Shown: positions 59,972 to 64,000 of the stretch, piece after piece
How the letters are laid out: each line of letters begins with the position of its first letter
How positions within the stretch are numbered: the stretch's first letter is position 1
NCBI RefSeq assembly: GCF_036195045.1
Contig: NZ_CP108100.1
Coordinates: 496,001 to 560,000 of the forward strand
Source: Streptomyces sp. NBC_00236
Lineage (GTDB): Bacteria > Actinomycetota > Actinomycetes > Streptomycetales > Streptomycetaceae
Length of the DNA stretch: 64,000 nucleotides
Reading direction: 5' to 3'
Made by a program: the position numbers and the translations under genes
The notes under the pieces: model-generated
Database searches by the model: none
Seen by the model: only the letters and a program-made list of their open reading frames with translations
What the model was told of the DNA's origin: nothing

Positions 59972-62410
59972 CTACCGCGGCAGCCCCGAAGGGTCCGTGG
60001 CCCAGGAGGTGTTGGCCTGACCGGACAGCCGGTAGGCCAGCTTCCCTCCCCCGGTCAGCAGGCTCGCGTCCGTCCACGACCGGTCGTGGGCACGCCCGTC
60101 GACCGTCACCGCGTCGACGTACGGATGCGCCGCGTCCGCCGCCGGTGCGGTGATCGTGATGTCCCTGCCGTGCGGCCGGTCGATCACCGCCTTCGGGAAC
60201 AGCGGGGCGCCCAGCAGCAGTTCGCCGCCACCCGGCGCCTGCGGGTACAGGCCCAGCGCGGAGAAGACGTACCAGGCGGACATGGTGCCCAGGTCGTCGT
60301 TGCCCGGCAGGCCCCGCGGCCCCGTCCCGTAGACCGTGTTCAGGATCTCGCGTACGGTCTCCTGGGTCTTCCACGGCTGCCCGAGGGCGTTGTAGAGCCA
60401 GGGGGCGTGGATGCCGGGTTCGTTGGTCGGGTCGTAGCGGACCGCGTCGCCGCCCTTCACCGACCAGGAGCCGTCCGCCTTGTGGAAGAACGCGTCCAGC
60501 CGCCGCGACGCGACGTCGCGGCCGCCCATCGCCCGGGCGAGGCCCTGGACGTCCTGCGGAACCATCCAGGTGTACGTGGCGCTGGTGCCCTGCGCGAAGC
60601 CGCGGTCGCTGCCCGGGCTGAACGGCGTGACCCAGGAGCCGTCGACGTTGCGCGCCTGGATGTAGCCGGTGGTGCCTGCGCCGTCCGCGGCGCCGGGGTT
60701 GTACACGTTGCGCCACCAGCCGCCGCGCTCCTTGAACGCCTCCGCCTCCTCGTCACGCCCGAGCAGTTCCGCCCAGCGTCCGAGCGCGGCGTCGGCGACC
60801 GCGTCCTCCAGCGTCTCGGCGGCGCCGCCCCAGCAGTGGCAGACGTCCTGCGGCGCGTAGTGGGACTTCAGGTACTGGGCCAGATTGGGCCGCTGACCGG
60901 TGCACTGGCCCGGGCAGCCGGCGTCCGAGAGCCCGTCGTCGACGGGGACGGTCGCCTGGCGCGCCAGCGACTCGTACGCGCCCTCGTAGTCGAAGTTCCG
61001 CACCCCCATGGCGTAGAACGTGGCGAGGGTGGCCGCGGTGGGGTCGCCGGTCATGACGTGGGTGGCACCGTTGATGTGCACCCAGCGGTCCCACACCCCG
61101 CCGTTCTGCCGGGCGAAGTTGTACAGCGACTGGGCGAAGTCCCCGGCGATCTCCGGTTTGAGGAGGGCCAGCAGCTGTATCTGGGCCCGGTACTGGTCCC
61201 AGCCGGAGAAGTTGCTGTACTGCGCCCCCTGCCCGCGCCCGATCCGGTGGGCCGCCCCGTCCATGCCGGGGTAGCGGCCGTCGGTGTCGCTGATGAGGTT
61301 GGGCTGCATCAGCGAGTGGTACAGCGCGGTGTAGAACGTCGTCCGCCGGTCCTCGGTCCCGCCGCCCGTGCGTACGGAGTTCAGCTCCCGGTCCCACGTG
61401 CGGCTCGCGGCGGCCGCCACGTCGTCCACGCCCGCGCGCGGGGCGATCTCCTTGCGCAGGTTGGCCTCGGCGCCCGCCTGGCTGACGTAGGAGATGCCGA
61501 TCCGCATGTGGACGTCGTTGTCCGTGCCGGTGTCGAAGCCGACCCAGCCGCCCGACCCCCGGCCCGCACGCTCCGCGCCCGTCGCGTACCCCTCACCGCC
61601 GCTGCCCTCGGTCGAGCCGGGGGCGAGTGTGCCGTCCTTCCAGGTGCCGGTGGAGGAGAAGGCACGGTCGAAGGAGGCGGTGAAGTAGAGGCGGTAGTAG
61701 CTCCTGCGGTTGTTGGTGCCGCCGTTGGCGCGCCGCCCGCAGAAGGCGCCGGTGAGCACCGAGCCCGTGACCTTGCGGTGTGCGGTGTCGATCCGGACCT
61801 GGGCGTCCTCGCTGCCGTTCAGCGAATTGGAGACCCGGAAGAGGAGGTTGGCCGGCTTGCCCGCCGGGAACGCGAAGTCGGCCACGCCGGCGCGGCGGCT
61901 CACCGCGAGGTCGGCCGTGGCTCCGGAGTCGAGGCCGAGGGTGTAGCGGCCCGGGACTGCGCGCTCGTTGTCGTGCGAGAAGTCCGCGGCGTAGACGGCG
62001 TCCTTGGTGTCGGCGGACGGCGACGACGTGACGTCCCCGACGAACGGCATGATCGGGATGTCACCGGCCGCCCCGGGATTGCATCCGGCGCCGTTGACGT
62101 GGGTGAGGCTCAGTCCGCGCAGTCGCGTGACGCCGTACTCGTAGCCGTTCGCGGCGCCGGTGCTGGTCTGGTCACCCGTGGTGCTCGTCGGCGACCAGGC
62201 GATCATGCCGTACGGGAGGGTCGCGCCGGGAAAGGTGTTGCCGCCGTTGGCGCTGCCGATCAGCGGATCCACGTAGGCGGTCGGGCGGGTGACGGGCGCG
62301 GCGGCCTCTGCGGCGGCGGGCAGCACGGCGCCGGCCAGGGCGCCGGTGACGACCAGGGCGGCCGTTCGCGCGGCGAGGCGCCGGGGCGCGGTCAGCGGTC
62401 TGGGGGGCAT
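59972..62410 (-). CDS. Secreted GH92 alpha-mannosidase
   Basis: The 812-residue protein has a signal peptide (about residues 1-37), the GH92 N-terminal sandwich (VDPLIGSANGGNTFPGATLP, FVGDVT) and an (alpha/alpha)6 barrel. The barrel contains NFSGWDQYRAQIQLLALLKP and the calcium/catalytic-region signature GLPGNDDLGTMSAWYVFSAL. GH92 enzymes are calcium-dependent exo-alpha-mannosidases acting on 1,2-, 1,3-, 1,4- or 1,6-linked mannose of glycoproteins and fungal mannans. ATG 62410 follows GGAAGG. An operator identical to that of the ROK/LacI pair lies 25 bases upstream. Confidence 0.93.
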   Translation of the reverse strand: MPPRPLTAPRRLAARTAALVVTGALAGAVLPAAAEAAAPVTRPTAYVDPLIGSANGGNTFPGATLPYGMIAWSPTSTTGDQTSTGAANGYEYGVTRLRGLSLTHVNGAGCNPGAAGDIPIMPFVGDVTSSPSADTKDAVYAADFSHDNERAVPGRYTLGLDSGATADLAVSRRAGVADFAFPAGKPANLLFRVSNSLNGSEDAQVRIDTAHRKVTGSVLTGAFCGRRANGGTNNRRSYYRLYFTASFDRAFSSTGTWKDGTLAPGSTEGSGGEGYATGAERAGRGSGGWVGFDTGTDNDVHMRIGISYVSQAGAEANLRKEIAPRAGVDDVAAAASRTWDRELNSVRTGGGTEDRRTTFYTALYHSLMQPNLISDTDGRYPGMDGAAHRIGRGQGAQYSNFSGWDQYRAQIQLLALLKPEIAGDFAQSLYNFARQNGGVWDRWVHINGATHVMTGDPTAATLATFYAMGVRNFDYEGAYESLARQATVPVDDGLSDAGCPGQCTGQRPNLAQYLKSHYAPQDVCHCWGGAAETLEDAVADAALGRWAELLGRDEEAEAFKERGGWWRNVYNPGAADGAGTTGYIQARNVDGSWVTPFSPGSDRGFAQGTSATYTWMVPQDVQGLARAMGGRDVASRRLDAFFHKADGSWSVKGGDAVRYDPTNEPGIHAPWLYNALGQPWKTQETVREILNTVYGTGPRGLPGNDDLGTMSAWYVFSALGLYPQAPGGGELLLGAPLFPKAVIDRPHGRDITITAPAADAAHPYVDAVTVDGRAHDRSWTDASLLTGGGKLAYRLSGQANTSWATDPSGLPR

Positions 62411-62434
62411 GTCGCGTACCTTCCAGGGGGGTTC

Positions 62435-62452
62435 GGACAACGTTGTCAGAGG
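62435..62452. promoter_or_regulatory. LacI-type operator upstream of GH92
   Basis: GGACAACGTTGTCAGAGG is the exact reverse complement of 20431-20448. The palindrome GACAACGTTGTC (62436-62447) would overlap the GH92 promoter or leader. Confidence 0.75.
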
Positions 62453-62593
62453 CCGGCTCGCGGCCCGTGACCACGTGATCGATACGCGGCCGAGCGTAGG
62501 TCCCCGCAGCGCGGGAGGGAATGCCCCAGCTGTCATCCCGGATGAATGCACGGTGAACGGATGCCGCGATCCGGACGGCCCGTACGCAATCGC

Positions 62594-62649
62594 CCCTCCT
62601 CGCGCCCCGGCCCGCCGCAGGGAGACGGCGGGCCGGGGCGCGAGGAGGG
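62594..62649 (-). terminator. Very strong hairpin after the Old Yellow Enzyme gene
   Basis: A perfect 24-bp stem (arms 62594-62617 and 62626-62649) with an 8-base loop begins 15 bases past the leftward stop. Confidence 0.9.
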
Positions 62650-62663
62650 CGGAGCGGGTGCGG

Positions 62664-63761
62664 TCAGATCGCGTACGCGTACTGCTCGGGGGCGTGCGCG
62701 CGCCCGTTCAGTTCGCGCGCCGCGTGCTGCGCCCAGGACGGGTTGCGCAACAGTTCGCGCCCGAGGAGCACGGCATCCGCGCTGCCCTCGGTGAGGATCT
62801 TCTCGGCGTGCTGCGGGTCCGTGATCAGACCGACGGCCGCGACGGGCAGCGCGGTCTCCCGCTTCACGCGCTCGGCGAAGGGAACCTGATATCCGGGGCC
62901 GGTCGCGATGCGTGCGCGGGGAGCGTTTCCGCCGGTGGAGACGTCCAGGAGGTCGACGCCGTGCGCGCGGAGTTCCCCGGCCAGCCGTACGGTCTCGTCG
63001 GCGGTCCAGCCCTCGCGCTCGTCCTCGGCGTTCTCGGTGAGCCAGTCCGTGGCGGAGATCCGGAAGAAGACGGGCAGCTCTTCGGGCCACACCTCCCGGA
63101 CCGCGTCGACGACCTGGAGGGCGAAGCGGACGCGGTTGTCGTAACTGCCGCCGTACGCGTCGGTGCGGTGGTTGCTGTGCGGCGACAGGAACTGGCCGAC
63201 GAGGTAGCCGTGCGCCCCGTGCACCTCGACGACCTGGAAGCCCGCTTCCAGGGCCCGGCGCGCGGCCTCACGGAAGTCCGCGACGACCGCCTGGATCTCG
63301 TCGACGGTCAGCTCGTGCGGCACGGGGTAGCCGGTGTCGAAGGGCAGCGGGCTGGGGGCGACGGGGGTCCAGCCGTGCGCGTCGGGCCCGACGGGTCCGC
63401 CGCCGGCCCAGGGGGCAGCGGTGGAAGCCTTGCGGCCGGCGTGGGCCAGCTGGATCCCGATGACCGATCCCTGCCCCTTCACGAAGTCGGTGATGCGGCG
63501 GAAGGCGGCGACCTGGGTGTCGTTCCAGATGCCGAGGTCGGCCGGGCTGATGCGCCCCTCGGGGCTGACGGCCGTCGCCTCGGTGAGGATGAGTCCGGTG
63601 CCGCCGGCGGCGCGGGCAGCGAGATGCGCGAAGTGCCAGTCGGTGGGCACACCCGTTTCGGGCCCCTCCACCGCGGCGCAGTACTGGCACATGGGTGCCA
63701 TCCATGCCCGGTTGGGCACAACGAGCGACCTCAGGGTGAAGGGGTCGAAAAGGGCACTCAC
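62664..63761 (-). CDS. Old Yellow Enzyme-family NADH:flavin oxidoreductase (YqjM-like)
   Basis: The 365-residue FMN enzyme has PMCQYCA (the Cys typical of the YqjM branch), IGIQLAHAGRKAS, the His pair/Tyr in EVHGAHGYLVGQFLSPHSNH and RTDAYGGSYDNR. It reduces activated double bonds of enones with NAD(P)H. Start GTG 63761 behind GGAG. A 20-bp dyad at 63798-63817 upstream suggests a repressor that senses reactive compounds. Confidence 0.92.
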   Translation of the reverse strand: MSALFDPFTLRSLVVPNRAWMAPMCQYCAAVEGPETGVPTDWHFAHLAARAAGGTGLILTEATAVSPEGRISPADLGIWNDTQVAAFRRITDFVKGQGSVIGIQLAHAGRKASTAAPWAGGGPVGPDAHGWTPVAPSPLPFDTGYPVPHELTVDEIQAVVADFREAARRALEAGFQVVEVHGAHGYLVGQFLSPHSNHRTDAYGGSYDNRVRFALQVVDAVREVWPEELPVFFRISATDWLTENAEDEREGWTADETVRLAGELRAHGVDLLDVSTGGNAPRARIATGPGYQVPFAERVKRETALPVAAVGLITDPQHAEKILTEGSADAVLLGRELLRNPSWAQHAARELNGRAHAPEQYAYAI

Positions 63762-63797
63762 GACGGACTCCGTTTCGCCGGGTACGGAAGGATCGCT

Positions 63798-63817
63798 AGT
63801 ACGATACATCCCGTACT
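63798..63817. promoter_or_regulatory. Inverted repeat upstream of the Old Yellow Enzyme gene
   Basis: AGTACG and CGTACT, separated by 8 bases, form a perfect dyad 36-56 bases before the GTG. A further TACGAC direct repeat lies to the right (63814 and 63834). Candidate regulator site. Confidence 0.45.
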
Positions 63818-63883
63818 ACGACGTCCGTCAAATTACGACGCCTCTCGTACAAGGCTGCGGGACGAAGCCCGGCGCGGCGCGCG

Positions 63884-64000
63884 TCAGGTCAGCGGGTACG
63901 ACGTGCGGCCGGACGCCTCGTCGATCTCGTCGTGGGCCTTGGTCAACAGCTTCATCGCCAGTTCGTTGAGTGCGCGGGCCCCCGCGATCTCCTCGCCCAC
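63884..64000 (-). CDS. C-terminal end of a DUF1876-like protein (partial)
   Basis: The leftward frame is open from the right edge to a TGA at 63884-63886 and gives 38 residues: VGEEIAGARALNELAMKLL then a tail. The pattern [I/V]GxE[I/L]AxARALxxLAxxLL matches the end of DUF1876 proteins as I remember them. The N-terminus lies outside the window. Confidence 0.55.
   Translation of the reverse strand: MGEEIAGARALNELAMKLLTKAHDEIDEASGRTSYPLT

Noticed and set aside
1..64000. tRNA, rRNA or known riboswitch sequences
   Set aside because: I looked for conserved tRNA-like arms, rRNA stretches and common riboswitch cores by eye and saw none; a covariance-model search would be needed to exclude small RNAs.

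Overview
The window is high-GC actinobacterial chromosome and almost certainly Streptomyces. Third codon positions are nearly all G or C, GTG and TTG starts are common, ribosome sites are GGAGG-type, many secreted enzymes carry Tat or Sec signals, and several small proteins are of types I associate with Streptomyces. I see no rRNA, tRNA, CRISPR array, phage genes or replication origin. Every gene call rests on reading frames, motifs and context; no database search was possible.

Layout. 1-9.6 kb: a mixed set (TetR regulator divergent from a deazaflavin-type oxidoreductase, geranylgeranyl-reductase-like flavoprotein, M20 peptidase, metallo-beta-lactamase-fold hydrolase, P-loop kinase/Nudix fusion, VOC protein, excalibur protein). 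9.6-13.5 kb: an accessory patch with a scrap of a sugar permease gene, a vWA protein, a hypothetical gene, a dead IS5-type transposase and a MerR regulator under its own 19-bp palindrome. 13.7-19.2 kb: an alpha-galactoside locus, with a binding protein and two permeases (no ATPase) divergent from a secreted GH27 alpha-galactosidase. 19.4-21.6 kb: a ROK sugar kinase divergent from a LacI regulator. 21.6-31.1 kb: central metabolism, including etfBA, a DUF6986 aldolase-like protein, an acyltransferase, and a DUF6421-SDR-threonine aldolase operon. 31.4-42.8 kb: housekeeping and membrane genes (GDPD, M56 peptidase, PAP2, HAD, LVIVD and DUF305 proteins, FprA-type ferredoxin reductase, ArsR, YdeI-type protein, thioesterase).

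42.9-62.4 kb is the most interesting part: a furanose and mannan utilisation island. A leftward operon encodes a YtfQ-like binding protein, an RbsA-type ATPase, two YtfT/YjfF-like permeases, a LacI regulator and an aldose 1-epimerase. Divergent from it lie a GH127 enzyme (beta-L-arabinofuranosidase family) with three near-identical C-terminal repeats and a GH2 enzyme with an arabinofuranose-binding (AbfB/CBM42) tail. Further right are a second, larger GH2 enzyme (PA14 and LamG modules) and a secreted GH92 alpha-mannosidase. The E. coli YtfQ system imports galactofuranose, Streptomyces beta-galactofuranosidases are reported in GH2 as far as I recall, and GH92 enzymes remove alpha-mannose. I therefore infer a system for galactofuranose- or arabinofuranose-decorated glycans, possibly fungal galactomannan.

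Two operator sets tie the loci together. An identical 18-base LacI-type site lies between the ROK and LacI genes (20431-20448) and, inverted, just upstream of GH92 (62435-62452). Three related TTTNCAACGWT sites lie at 50466, 50636 and 59875, upstream of the transporter, GH127 and the larger GH2. The right end (62.6-64 kb) holds an Old Yellow Enzyme homologue and the end of a DUF1876-like gene.
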